A stretch of DNA of 8,824 nucleotides from SIG578 sp964508295 (GCA_964508295.1 CAZDSQ010000065.1:1-8824), one strand, 5' to 3'. Shown: positions 1 to 5,119, counted from the stretch's first letter. Notes: generated by a model from the sequence alone, not told the origin. Numbers and translations are program-made.

Positions 1-159
1 GAAGACGGCATACATAACCGCGATATTGGCAATGCCTATCTTAAAGCCGGGTGGCAAAAACGGCAGTGGCGGCAGCAGCGACTCTGCAAAGGAGAGCGCG
101 ACCGTGAGCGCCGCGAGCATACCCAAAAGGGCGACCCTTTTGCTTAAACTTTTTTTCAT
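1..159 (-). CDS. Gx transporter family membrane protein, N-terminal 53 residues (EetB-like), truncated by window edge
   Basis: The reading frame starts at ATG 157-159 and runs open off the window edge, so only the N-terminus is visible. It has a basic start (MKKSLSKR), a hydrophobic helix at about residues 9-24, and then a proline-rich turn (ESLLPPLPFLPPGFKIGIAN) leading into a second hydrophobic stretch. That turn is the hallmark of the Gx transporter family, older name 'heptaprenyl diphosphate synthase component I' (Pfam Hpre_diP_synt_I). Members are small polytopic membrane proteins, usually about 160-190 residues. An AAGGAG ribosome binding site at 165-170 sits 5 nt before the ATG and overlaps the stop of the upstream gene, so translation of the two is probably coupled. 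The family is often found next to NusG-domain-II and ApbE genes, as here, and the Listeria electron-transfer protein EetB belongs to it as I recall. Its transported substrate is not established, and prenyl synthase activity should not be inferred from the old name. Confidence 0.85.
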   Translation of the reverse strand, partial: MKKSLSKRVALLGMLAALTVALSFAESLLPPLPFLPPGFKIGIANIAVMYAVF

Positions 160-168
160 AAAAACTCC

Positions 169-531
169 TTACAAGGTGGCGTCGAGCCCGCTTTCTCCAA
201 AAAGCTCTACCGTTACCCTTTGGGGAAGGCAGACTGCGCTCTGCCCTGCCTTTGATAATTTTCCAAAGCCTATGCAGGTTTTGCATTTGCAGTCGCTTTC
301 AGAAATAAAGGCAAAGCCATTTTCTATCTTTATCTTAACAGAACTATCCTCTACAGAGTACTCTGTATCATTATCCATCGGCAAAACCGCAACCAGCTTT
401 CCGTTTTTATATATGTTAACCCCCTCTGCGCCTTTTGCGCCGTTTTGCATAAACGCCCAGACTGCCGCAGAAATCACGGCGAGCGCTATGCAGGCAAGGA
501 GGGCAGGCAGGGTTATTATCCTCTGTTTCAT
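169..531 (-). CDS. NusG domain II-containing membrane-anchored protein (EetA-like)
   Basis: This is a 120-residue protein with a basic N-terminus (MKQR), one transmembrane helix at about residues 6-28, and an extracytoplasmic domain that fits the NusG_II family. Evidence for the family is the beta-rich start (VNIYKNGKLVAVLP, 38-51), the cysteine motif SDCKCKTCIGFG (79-90) and VCLPQRVTVEL (100-110). Family members usually carry Cys-x4-Cys followed by a CLP motif; here these are C81, C86 and C101, with an extra C83. Despite the name it is not transcription factor NusG: it lacks the NGN and KOW domains and is membrane anchored. The start at 529-531 lies 2 nt after the apbE stop, with a GA-rich binding site (AGAGGA, 542-547) inside the end of apbE. 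It sits between an ApbE flavin transferase and a Gx-family protein, the same set as Listeria FmnB, EetA and EetB, which suggests a role in cell-surface redox chemistry. Its molecular function is unknown. Confidence 0.88.
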   Translation of the reverse strand: MKQRIITLPALLACIALAVISAAVWAFMQNGAKGAEGVNIYKNGKLVAVLPMDNDTEYSVEDSSVKIKIENGFAFISESDCKCKTCIGFGKLSKAGQSAVCLPQRVTVELFGESGLDATL

Positions 532-533
532 TT

Positions 534-1556
534 TTAATTTATCCTCTCAAAAGAGCCGTCGGTAATTTCAAAGCGGCTCTCAAGCGTTTTGGAAACGTAG
601 ACCTTTTTATCGTTTGTTACAACAACGGCATCAAGGTTGCTCTGCTCTATTATCTTCACAGCGCGTTCTGCGCCCTCGACAAAAAGCCTTGTCGACATAT
701 AATCACAAAAAGCGCCGTCGCTACCCACGACAGTTACCGAGGCAATATCACTCTCAGCGGGGTAGCCTGTCTTAGTGTCTATAATATGGTGGTACATTTT
801 ACCGTCGATCTCGGTGTATCTCTCGTAGCCGCCAGAGGTTGAAATGACGCAATCGCGAAGCGAAAGTGTAGCAAAGGTTTGCGCCGTTTGCTCTTTAAAG
901 GGACTGTGCAGACCTATTTTAAAGTCCTCGCCCGCTTTACTTCCAAAAAGCAGCATTGCGCTGTTTCCAAGCGAGCAGATTGCGCTTAAAACGCCGTTTT
1001 GCTCGTAAATTTCGCGCACGCTCTCTAAAGCGGCGCCCTTGGCTATTGCTCCAAGGTCAAGCCCCATATTTTCGGGCAGGGTTATACTTAAATTTTGTTT
1101 ATCAAGCACTACTTTTCTGCCATCAACCAATGCTTTAGCGGCTGAAACTGCGCTCTTTTCGGGAAGTTTTCCGCTTTCTATGACCTCTTTCCAAAGACTG
1201 CTTAATGGGTAGACCGAAACATCAAAGAGATAGTCGGACTCTTTTGCAAAAGAAGCAGATTTTTCGATAAGTTCAAAGGTTTCCTTTGAAACGGAAACCA
1301 CCGCGCCGTTTGCATTATTTACAGCATAAACCTCAGATCCCTCTTTAAAGGCGGAAAGTCTATTTTCCTCGTCCTGCAAAGCCTTAAAAACTTCTTCTGA
1401 AACATCGGGCGAGGAGTAGATTTTCTGAATAAGAACAGTGTCCATCACATAGTGCTGAGATGAAACAGGTGCATTTTCGTTTTTTGCGCAGGAACAGAAA
1501 GAGGACATCACAATCAAAAAAACAAGCGACAAAGCAACAGTTTTTTTAATTTTCAT
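534..1556 (-). CDS. apbE: FAD:protein FMN transferase (ApbE family), predicted lipoprotein
   Basis: This 340-residue ApbE-family enzyme would use FAD to attach FMN covalently to a Thr or Ser of extracytoplasmic flavoproteins such as Rnf/Nqr subunits or FMN-binding-domain proteins. It has a lipoprotein signal: KIKK, a hydrophobic core, then F-C-S-C with C23 as the probable lipidated residue, placing the enzyme on the outer face of the membrane. Family motifs appear in order: a modified MGT-like start motif (VMDTVLI, 37-43), ENRLSAFKEGSEVYAVNNA (64-82), GLDLGAIAKGAAL (165-177), STSGGYERY (239-247), HHIIDTKTGYP (256-266) and CDYMST (284-289). D285 and T289 are likely metal/flavin-site residues. 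The usual LGGN motif is altered to SLGNSAM (195-201). The start is ATG 1554-1556 with AAAGGAG at 1564-1570, 7 nt upstream. It is the first gene of a three-gene operon with its own promoter. No FMN-accepting substrate protein is visible in the window. Confidence 0.95.
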   Translation of the reverse strand: MKIKKTVALSLVFLIVMSSFCSCAKNENAPVSSQHYVMDTVLIQKIYSSPDVSEEVFKALQDEENRLSAFKEGSEVYAVNNANGAVVSVSKETFELIEKSASFAKESDYLFDVSVYPLSSLWKEVIESGKLPEKSAVSAAKALVDGRKVVLDKQNLSITLPENMGLDLGAIAKGAALESVREIYEQNGVLSAICSLGNSAMLLFGSKAGEDFKIGLHSPFKEQTAQTFATLSLRDCVISTSGGYERYTEIDGKMYHHIIDTKTGYPAESDIASVTVVGSDGAFCDYMSTRLFVEGAERAVKIIEQSNLDAVVVTNDKKVYVSKTLESRFEITDGSFERIN

Positions 1557-1572
1557 CAGCCTTCTCCTTTAC

Positions 1573-1597
1573 ATCATTATCGCACCTTTTATATGAT
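1573..1597. promoter_or_regulatory. Possible operator: imperfect dyad overlapping the apbE -10 box, with a Fur-box-like half-site
   Basis: On the plus strand, ATCATTAT (1573-1580) and ATATGAT (1591-1597) form an imperfect inverted repeat around a 10-nt spacer, with one bulged T. The left arm extended by one base (1573-1581) reads GATAATGAT on the minus strand, identical to one half of the classical 19-bp Fur consensus. The adjoining base and second Fur half do not match well. The element covers the -10 hexamer and the expected transcription start, which is where a repressor would bind. The region is AT-rich, so chance is a real alternative. Confidence 0.25.
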
Positions 1598-1621
1598 ACA
1601 ATATTTTGTGGTCCTTTTCAA
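1593..1621 (-). promoter_or_regulatory. Sigma-A-type promoter for the apbE operon
   Basis: On the minus strand a -35 hexamer TTGAAA (1616-1621) and a -10 hexamer TATCAT (1593-1598) are separated by exactly 17 nt. Each matches the consensus at five of six positions. Transcription would begin near 1586, leaving a leader of about 30 nt that carries the AAAGGAG binding site. The promoter lies just downstream of the rplQ terminator, so the apbE group is probably transcribed independently of the ribosomal genes. A perfect TTGACA at 1637-1642 lies upstream but has no matching -10. Confidence 0.7.
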
Positions 1622-1694
1622 GAATTGTTTAGGTTTTGTCAATCTTTTACGCGGTTTTCTGTATTATTTTACAAAAACTTAAAAAAATAAAACT

Positions 1695-1726
1695 AAAAAA
1701 GGCAGAGCATAATGCTCTGCCTTTTT
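1695..1726 (-). terminator. Intrinsic terminator after rplQ, end of the ribosomal-protein/rpoA transcript
   Basis: GGCAGAGCAT (1701-1710) and ATGCTCTGCC (1712-1721) are perfect inverted repeats around one base. In practice this is a stem of about 8 bp with a 5-nt loop. On the minus strand the stem is followed by six T (1700-1695) and further T-rich sequence, and preceded by five A. It begins 12 nt after the rplQ stop. The plus-strand side also has a T5 run, so it could act in both directions, but no plus-strand gene enters it. Confidence 0.93.
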
Positions 1727-1733
1727 ATCTTTG

Positions 1734-2075
1734 TTAGATGAGCTCGATAATCGCCATTTCTGCTGCATCTCCGCGGCGGGGACCCACCTTAATAATTCTG
1801 GTGTATCCGCCGTTTCTCTCAGCGTATTTAGGTGCGATTTCGTCAAATAACTTTTTGCAAACCGCTTCCTTGGTTACAAAAGCAAGAACCTGTCTCTTGG
1901 CTGCGAGATTGTTGGTTTTTGCAATGGTGATCATCTTCTCGGTCATAGCGCCAACCTCTTTAGCTCTGGTTACGGTTGTTTCGATCTTTCCGTTCTCAAG
2001 AAGGAAAGTTACCATAGCTCTGAGCATTGCTTTTCTGTGGCTGGTTGCTCTTCCAAGCTTTCTGGAACCCGGCAT
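1734..2075 (-). CDS. rplQ: 50S ribosomal protein L17
   Basis: This is a 113-residue bacterial L17, a large-subunit protein located near the peptide exit tunnel. The N-terminus MPGSRKLGRATSHRKAMLRA, the central IETTVTRAKEV and the C-terminal block GGYTRIIKVGPRRGDAAEMA (89-108) are family signatures, and the length is normal for Firmicutes. The start is ATG 2073-2075 with AAGGAG at 2085-2090, 9 nt upstream. It is the last gene of the alpha operon, 63 nt downstream of rpoA and directly before a strong intrinsic terminator. That placement is standard in most bacteria. A short hairpin (2097-2115) in the spacer precedes its ribosome binding site. Confidence 0.98.
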   Translation of the reverse strand: MPGSRKLGRATSHRKAMLRAMVTFLLENGKIETTVTRAKEVGAMTEKMITIAKTNNLAAKRQVLAFVTKEAVCKKLFDEIAPKYAERNGGYTRIIKVGPRRGDAAEMAIIELI

Positions 2076-2096
2076 TGATATTCACTCCTTTTCTTT

Positions 2097-2115
2097 CTGC
2101 GGCATATTGCCACAG
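2097..2115 (-). other. Hairpin in the rpoA-rplQ spacer
   Basis: On the minus strand CTGTGGC (2115-2109) pairs with GCCGCAG (2103-2097), giving 7 bp including one G-U, around the 5-nt loop AATAT. The following bases are AAAGAAAAGGAG, not a T run, so it is not an intrinsic terminator. It sits 7 nt before the rplQ Shine-Dalgarno sequence. It could protect mRNA ends or modulate translation, but that is inference. Confidence 0.4.
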
Positions 2116-2138
2116 CTATGAAGTTTTATAAAAAGAAT

Positions 2139-3101
2139 TTAGTCGATCTCGTGACTTAAGTCGTATCCCAGAGAATGAAGCTTATTGATAACTTCTTCAA
2201 GGGATTTCTTTCCGAGGTTTCTGACTCTCATCATTTCTTCCTCGGTTTTCTTTGTAAGATCCTCAACCGTATTGATTCCTGCTCTCTTAAGGCAGTTAAA
2301 TGAACGAACCGAAAGGTCAAGCTCCTCAATAGTCATCTCTAAGATCTTTTCGTGGCTCTTATCGTCTTTCTCGACCATTATTTCGGTGTTAGCGGCCTCT
2401 TCGGAGAGGTCTACGAATAATGTGAGATGGTCATTGAGAACCTTGGCAGCAAGCGACACAGCCTCTTTAGCGGAAATAGTTCCGTCTGTCCAGACTTCAA
2501 GTGTCAGCTTGTCATAGTCGGTAATCTGTCCAACACGAGTGTTCTCAACGGTGTAGTTGACCTTGAGAACGGGGCTGTAAATGCTGTCAACGGGGATAAC
2601 TCCGATAACGCTTTCGCCCTTTTCGGCCATAATTTCCTTGTTTCTTTCAGCAGAAACGTAACCACGGCCCTTTTCGATGGTAAGATGCATATTAAGCTCT
2701 GCATCTGCGCCGAGGGTTGCAATGTGCATATCAGGCTCAAGGATCTCGACCTCTGCGTCAGCCTGAATGCTGGCAGCAGTGATCTCGCACTCTCCCTTTG
2801 CGCTGATAGTAAGCTCCTTGCTTTCCTCACCCGCATAATTTACGGTAAGTCCCTTGATGTTGAGGATGATCTCAGTAACATCCTCTTTAACACCGGGGAT
2901 GGTTGAAAACTCGTGCTGTATTCCGTCAATACGAACCGAAGTAACAGCAACTCCGGGGAGCGAAGAAAGAAGAACTCTTCTGAGGCTGTTGCCGAGAGTT
3001 ATTCCGTAACCTCTCTCCAAAGGCTCAACTACGAACTTGCCGTAGCGTCCGTCTGCTGTCAGGTCGGTGGAGGTAAACTTGGGTTTCTGAAATTCTATCA
3101 T
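2139..3101 (-). CDS. rpoA: DNA-directed RNA polymerase subunit alpha
   Basis: This 320-residue alpha subunit dimerises to nucleate assembly of RNA polymerase and contacts promoter UP elements and activators. The N-terminal assembly domain covers roughly residues 1-232 and includes ERGYGITLGNSLRRVLLSSL (29-48) and the GYVSAERNK region (147-155). An acidic linker (about 233-252) leads to the helix-hairpin-helix C-terminal domain with LDLSVRSFNCLKRAGI (261-276) and NLGKKSLEE (295-303). R266 corresponds to the DNA-contacting Arg265 of E. coli, N269 to Asn268 and K298/K299 to the LGKKS lysines, so the DNA-binding face looks intact. The start is ATG 3099-3101 with AGGGAGG at 3110-3116. It sits between rpsD and rplQ as expected for the alpha operon. 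The 104-nt spacer upstream is longer than the 20-60 nt spacers between neighbouring genes and contains two hairpins, which may set alpha output relative to the ribosomal proteins. Confidence 0.99.
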   Translation of the reverse strand: MIEFQKPKFTSTDLTADGRYGKFVVEPLERGYGITLGNSLRRVLLSSLPGVAVTSVRIDGIQHEFSTIPGVKEDVTEIILNIKGLTVNYAGEESKELTISAKGECEITAASIQADAEVEILEPDMHIATLGADAELNMHLTIEKGRGYVSAERNKEIMAEKGESVIGVIPVDSIYSPVLKVNYTVENTRVGQITDYDKLTLEVWTDGTISAKEAVSLAAKVLNDHLTLFVDLSEEAANTEIMVEKDDKSHEKILEMTIEELDLSVRSFNCLKRAGINTVEDLTKKTEEEMMRVRNLGKKSLEEVINKLHSLGYDLSHEID

Positions 3102-3119
3102 GAAATTTTCCTCCCTAAT

Positions 3120-3131
3120 CGGCTTACGCCG
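3120..3131 (-). other. Small GNRA-tetraloop hairpin next to the rpoA ribosome binding site
   Basis: On the minus strand the RNA would read CGGC-GUAA-GCCG, a 4-bp GC stem closed by a GUAA loop, which is a GNRA tetraloop. It ends 3 nt before the AGGGAGG binding site of rpoA. It is short, and chance formation is possible. Confidence 0.35.
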
Positions 3132-3159
3132 TTATAATGTTACAGACAAAGCGATTTTT

Positions 3160-3195
3160 CCTGTGCCTACACGCTGTAAGCGTGTAGACAACAGG
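3160..3195 (-). other. Two-tier hairpin in the rpsD-rpoA spacer
   Basis: CTACACGCT (3167-3175) and AGCGTGTAG (3179-3187) form a perfect 9-bp stem with a 3-nt loop. CCTGT (3160-3164) and ACAGG (3191-3195) add a 5-bp lower stem across a small internal loop. The structure starts about 10 nt after the rpsD stop on the minus strand. It is followed by AAAAATCGC rather than T residues, so it does not look like an intrinsic terminator. A role as an RNA-processing or stability element, or a protein-binding site, is inferred only. Confidence 0.6.
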
Positions 3196-3205
3196 CAAAT
3201 GCTTA

Positions 3206-3832
3206 TTATTTTGAATACAACTCGACGATGAGGTGTTCCTTGATCTCAATGTCGATCTCATCACGGCCTGCAAGGCGAACAACCTTAGCCTCTAGGGCGT
3301 CACGGTTTAAATCGAGCCACTGGGGAACGGGCTTGGAGCCGTTGTTCTCGATAAGTGCCTTCATAAAGTCAGCGCTCTTTGCCTTCTCGCTAACAGCAAC
3401 AACGTCGCCCTCTTTGATGAGGTAGGAAGGAATGTTTACCTTCTTGCCGTTAACGGTGTAGTGGCCGTGCAGAACAAGCTGTCTTGCCTGTGCACGAGAG
3501 GATGCAAATCCGAGGCGATAAACAACGTTATCAAGTCTGGATTCGAGAATTCTGAGAAGGTTTTCACCGGTCATACCGGCTTTTCTCTCAGCCATCTCAA
3601 AGTATTTAGCGAACTGGCTTTCGAGAACGCCGTAAAATCTCTTGGCCTTTTGTTTTTCTCTTAACTGTAATCCGTAATCGGAAACTTTCTTGCGGCCTGC
3701 ACCGTGCTGTCCGGGAACAGTCTTTCTAAGGTCTAAAGAGCACTTGCCAGAGTAGCATCTATCACCCTTTAAGAAAAGCTTCTGTCCCTCACGGCGACAC
3801 AGTCTGCAAACTGCACCTGTATATCTTGCCAT
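3206..3832 (-). CDS. rpsD: 30S ribosomal protein S4, zinc-ligand form
   Basis: This is a 208-residue S4, a primary 16S rRNA binder that starts assembly of the 30S body. In many bacteria S4 also represses its own operon by binding mRNA. The N-terminus has four cysteines at C9, C12, C26 and C31 (C-x2-C-x13-C-x4-C), the zinc-binding 'C+' arrangement known from Thermus S4, which Bacillus subtilis S4 lacks. Next come PGQHG (40-44) and the S4 RNA-binding domain with ESRLDNVVYRLGFASSRAQA (97-116) and HYTVNGKKVN (124-133). The start is ATG 3830-3832 with AGGAGG at 3843-3848. Having rpsD between rpsK and rpoA is the usual Clostridia and proteobacterial order; in Bacillus rpsD lies elsewhere. The downstream spacer before rpoA contains a strong hairpin. 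Confidence 0.99.
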   Translation of the reverse strand: MARYTGAVCRLCRREGQKLFLKGDRCYSGKCSLDLRKTVPGQHGAGRKKVSDYGLQLREKQKAKRFYGVLESQFAKYFEMAERKAGMTGENLLRILESRLDNVVYRLGFASSRAQARQLVLHGHYTVNGKKVNIPSYLIKEGDVVAVSEKAKSADFMKALIENNGSKPVPQWLDLNRDALEAKVVRLAGRDEIDIEIKEHLIVELYSK

Positions 3833-3855
3833 TTCTAAAGCACCTCCTGTTAATA

Positions 3856-4257
3856 TTATACACGTCTTCTCTTAGGAGGACGGCATCCGTTGTGGGGAAT
3901 AGGGGTAACGTCTTTAATCATGGTAACCTCAAGTCCGGTAGCCTGAAGTGCTCTGATAGCAGCTTCTCTTCCGGAACCGGGTCCCTTTACATAAACCTCG
4001 ACGGTCTTGAGTCCGTGCTCCATAGCAGCCTTTGCAGCAGTTTCTGCAGCAGACTGAGCAGCAAACGGTGTGCTCTTCTTAGAACCTCTGAATCCAAGCT
4101 CGCCTGCGCTTGCCCATGAAAGAGCGTTGCCCTGGCTGTCGGTCAAGGTTACGATTGTGTTGTTAAAAGTAGACTGGATATGTGCGGCGCCGTGCTCGAT
4201 ATTTTTTCTCTCGCGGCGTTTACGGACAGCAGTCTTTTTAGTAGCAGCCTTTGCCAT
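3856..4257 (-). CDS. rpsK: 30S ribosomal protein S11
   Basis: This is a 133-residue S11, a protein of the 30S platform near the mRNA exit and the E site. Family signatures are ERKNIEHGAAHIQSTFNNTI (16-35), VKGPGSGREAAIRAL (90-104) and the basic C-terminus PIPHNGCRPPKRRRV (119-133). Length and ends match the usual bacterial form. The start is ATG 4255-4257 with GGGAGGG at 4267-4273, 9 nt upstream. It lies 21 nt after rpsM and 23 nt before rpsD, within the alpha operon, so the genes are almost certainly co-transcribed. Confidence 0.99.
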   Translation of the reverse strand: MAKAATKKTAVRKRRERKNIEHGAAHIQSTFNNTIVTLTDSQGNALSWASAGELGFRGSKKSTPFAAQSAAETAAKAAMEHGLKTVEVYVKGPGSGREAAIRALQATGLEVTMIKDVTPIPHNGCRPPKRRRV

Positions 4258-4278
4258 TGCTTATATCCCTCCCTTTTA

Positions 4279-4647
4279 TTACTTCTTCTTGTTAGCAATG
4301 GTTCTCTTGGGACCCTTGCGTGTTCTTGCGTTGGTTTTGGTTTTCTGTCCTCTTACGGGGAGACCCTTTCTGTGACGGATGCCTCTGTAGCAACCGATCT
4401 CAATGAGTCTCTTAATGTTGAGAGCAACCTCTCTACGAAGGTCACCTTCTACATTGTAACCCTTATCGATGCATTCACGAAGTTTAGAAACCTCGTCTTC
4501 TGTAAGGTCCTTAACTCTGGTATCAGGATTAATTCCCGCCTCTGCTAAAATGTCGTTAGCAGATTTACGGCCGATACCGTAAATATAGGTAAGACCAATT
4601 TCGACTCGCTTATCATTAGGCAAGTCAACTCCGGCTATACGTGCCAT
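4279..4647 (-). CDS. rpsM: 30S ribosomal protein S13
   Basis: This is a 122-residue S13, a 30S head protein that bridges to the 50S subunit and whose tail approaches the P-site tRNA. The N-terminus MARIAGVDLPNDKRVEIGLT, the YGIGRKSANDIL motif (23-34) and the RGIRHRKGLPVRGQ(K)TK segment (88-103) are diagnostic. The very basic tail (104-122) is typical. The start is ATG 4645-4647 with GGAGGT at 4656-4661, 8 nt upstream. It follows rpmJ by 31 nt and precedes rpsK by 21 nt, the standard order at the start of the alpha operon. Confidence 0.99.
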   Translation of the reverse strand: MARIAGVDLPNDKRVEIGLTYIYGIGRKSANDILAEAGINPDTRVKDLTEDEVSKLRECIDKGYNVEGDLRREVALNIKRLIEIGCYRGIRHRKGLPVRGQKTKTNARTRKGPKRTIANKKK

Positions 4648-4678
4648 ACTATTGCACCTCCAACTTTAAGTTTTCTTC

Positions 4679-4792
4679 TTAGCCTTGTCTCTGCTTATGC
4701 TTGGGGTTCTCGCATATTACCATGATGCGACCCTTTCTCTTGATAACCTTGCATTTTTCACAGATGGGCTTTACCGAAGGTCTAACTTTCAT
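4679..4792 (-). CDS. rpmJ: 50S ribosomal protein L36, zinc-ligand form
   Basis: This 37-residue gene was read directly: ATG at 4790-4792, TAA at 4679-4681. The product begins MKVRPSVKPICEKCKVIKRK and ends NPKHKQRQG, a textbook L36. Zinc ligands C11, C14, C27 and H32 are all present, so this is the C+ form and not the zinc-independent paralogue used under zinc starvation. L36 is the smallest large-subunit protein and helps organise 23S rRNA. A full-strength AAGGAGGT site at 4800-4807 lies 7 nt upstream. Placement between infA and rpsM is standard. Confidence 0.98.
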   Translation of the reverse strand: MKVRPSVKPICEKCKVIKRKGRIMVICENPKHKQRQG

Positions 4793-4855
4793 AATGTATA
4801 CCTCCTTGATAGGTCTATTGACCGTTTCTTGCTTGTTTTTTGTGCCTTTGTGGGC

Positions 4856-5074
4856 TTATTTGGAACGCCATGTGATGCGTCCCTTTGAAAGATCATACGG
4901 GGACATTTCAACGGTTACCTTGTCGCCGGGAAGGATTCGAATGTAGTTCATTCTGAGCTTTCCTGAAATGTGGGCAAGGATCTTATGACCGTTGGGGAGC
5001 TCGACCTGAAACATTGCATTAGGCAGCGCTTCAAGGACTGTTCCTTCAATTTCAATTACATCTTCCTTTGACAA
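4856..5074 (-). CDS. infA: Translation initiation factor IF-1, TTG start
   Basis: This is a 72-residue single OB-fold protein that binds the 30S A site during initiation and works with IF-2 and IF-3. EDVIEIEGTVLEALPNAMFQ (4-23), HKILAHISGKLRMNYIRILP (30-49) and PYDLSKGRITWR (59-70) match the family end to end. The start is a TTG codon at 5072-5074. It aligns with the normal IF-1 N-terminus (M-S/A-K-x-D-V-I-E) and has a perfect AGGAGG at 5083-5088 with 8-nt spacing. The only other in-frame Met near the start is M21, too far inside the fold, and no in-frame ATG lies upstream before a stop codon (5105-5107). The gene follows a 186-nt non-coding gap after map and precedes rpmJ by 63 nt. Confidence 0.97.
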   Translation of the reverse strand: MSKEDVIEIEGTVLEALPNAMFQVELPNGHKILAHISGKLRMNYIRILPGDKVTVEMSPYDLSKGRITWRSK

Positions 5075-5082
5075 ACTAAAAA

Positions 5083-5088
5083 CCTCCT
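5083..5088 (-). promoter_or_regulatory. Ribosome binding site that fixes the infA TTG start
   Basis: The minus strand reads AGGAGG here, 8 nt before TTG at 5074-5072. Both the spacing and the match to the anti-Shine-Dalgarno sequence are ideal. This supports TTG as the true initiation codon. Confidence 0.85.
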
Positions 5089-5090
5089 CG

Positions 5091-5119
5091 CAAAGGCTTG
5101 GGGCTTATTGCCCTCTTTG
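5091..5119 (-). other. Candidate leader hairpin directly before the infA ribosome binding site
   Basis: On the minus strand CAAAG (5119-5115) can pair with CTTTG (5095-5091). Inside, GGGC (5113-5110) pairs with GCCC (5104-5101) around an AATAA loop, with an asymmetric internal loop between the two stems. It ends 2 nt before AGGAGG. Stability is moderate, and a regulatory role is only inferred from position. Confidence 0.35.

Noticed and set aside
1..159. Annotation as heptaprenyl diphosphate synthase subunit
   Set aside because: The old family name suggests prenyl synthase, but the visible sequence is a membrane protein of the Gx transporter family with no Asp-rich prenyl synthase motif.
169..531. 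Annotation as transcription antiterminator NusG
   Set aside because: Only the domain-II-like fold is shared. The protein is membrane-anchored, has family cysteines, and lacks the NGN and KOW domains.
26..565. Long plus-strand open frame (179 codons) opposite the Gx, NusG-II and apbE genes
   Set aside because: It is the antisense shadow of two well-supported minus-strand genes, has low-complexity composition and no ribosome binding site or family resemblance.
1637..1642. Perfect TTGACA on the minus strand upstream of apbE
   Set aside because: No -10-like hexamer lies 16-18 nt downstream. The TTGAAA/TATCAT pair slightly further down is a far better promoter.
2427..2906. Plus-strand open frame of 159 codons opposite rpoA
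   Set aside because: It is fully antisense to a clear rpoA with intact domains. Such shadows are expected in conserved high-bias genes.
3133..3140. TATAAT-like sequence near the rpoA start, as a possible internal promoter
   Set aside because: TATAAT itself reads on the plus strand, where no gene follows. The minus-strand variants CATTAT and TATAAC have no acceptable -35 at normal spacing.
4812..4823. Four-bp stem with a 4-nt loop in the rpmJ-infA spacer
   Set aside because: It is too short to distinguish from chance and has no T tract or other supporting signal.
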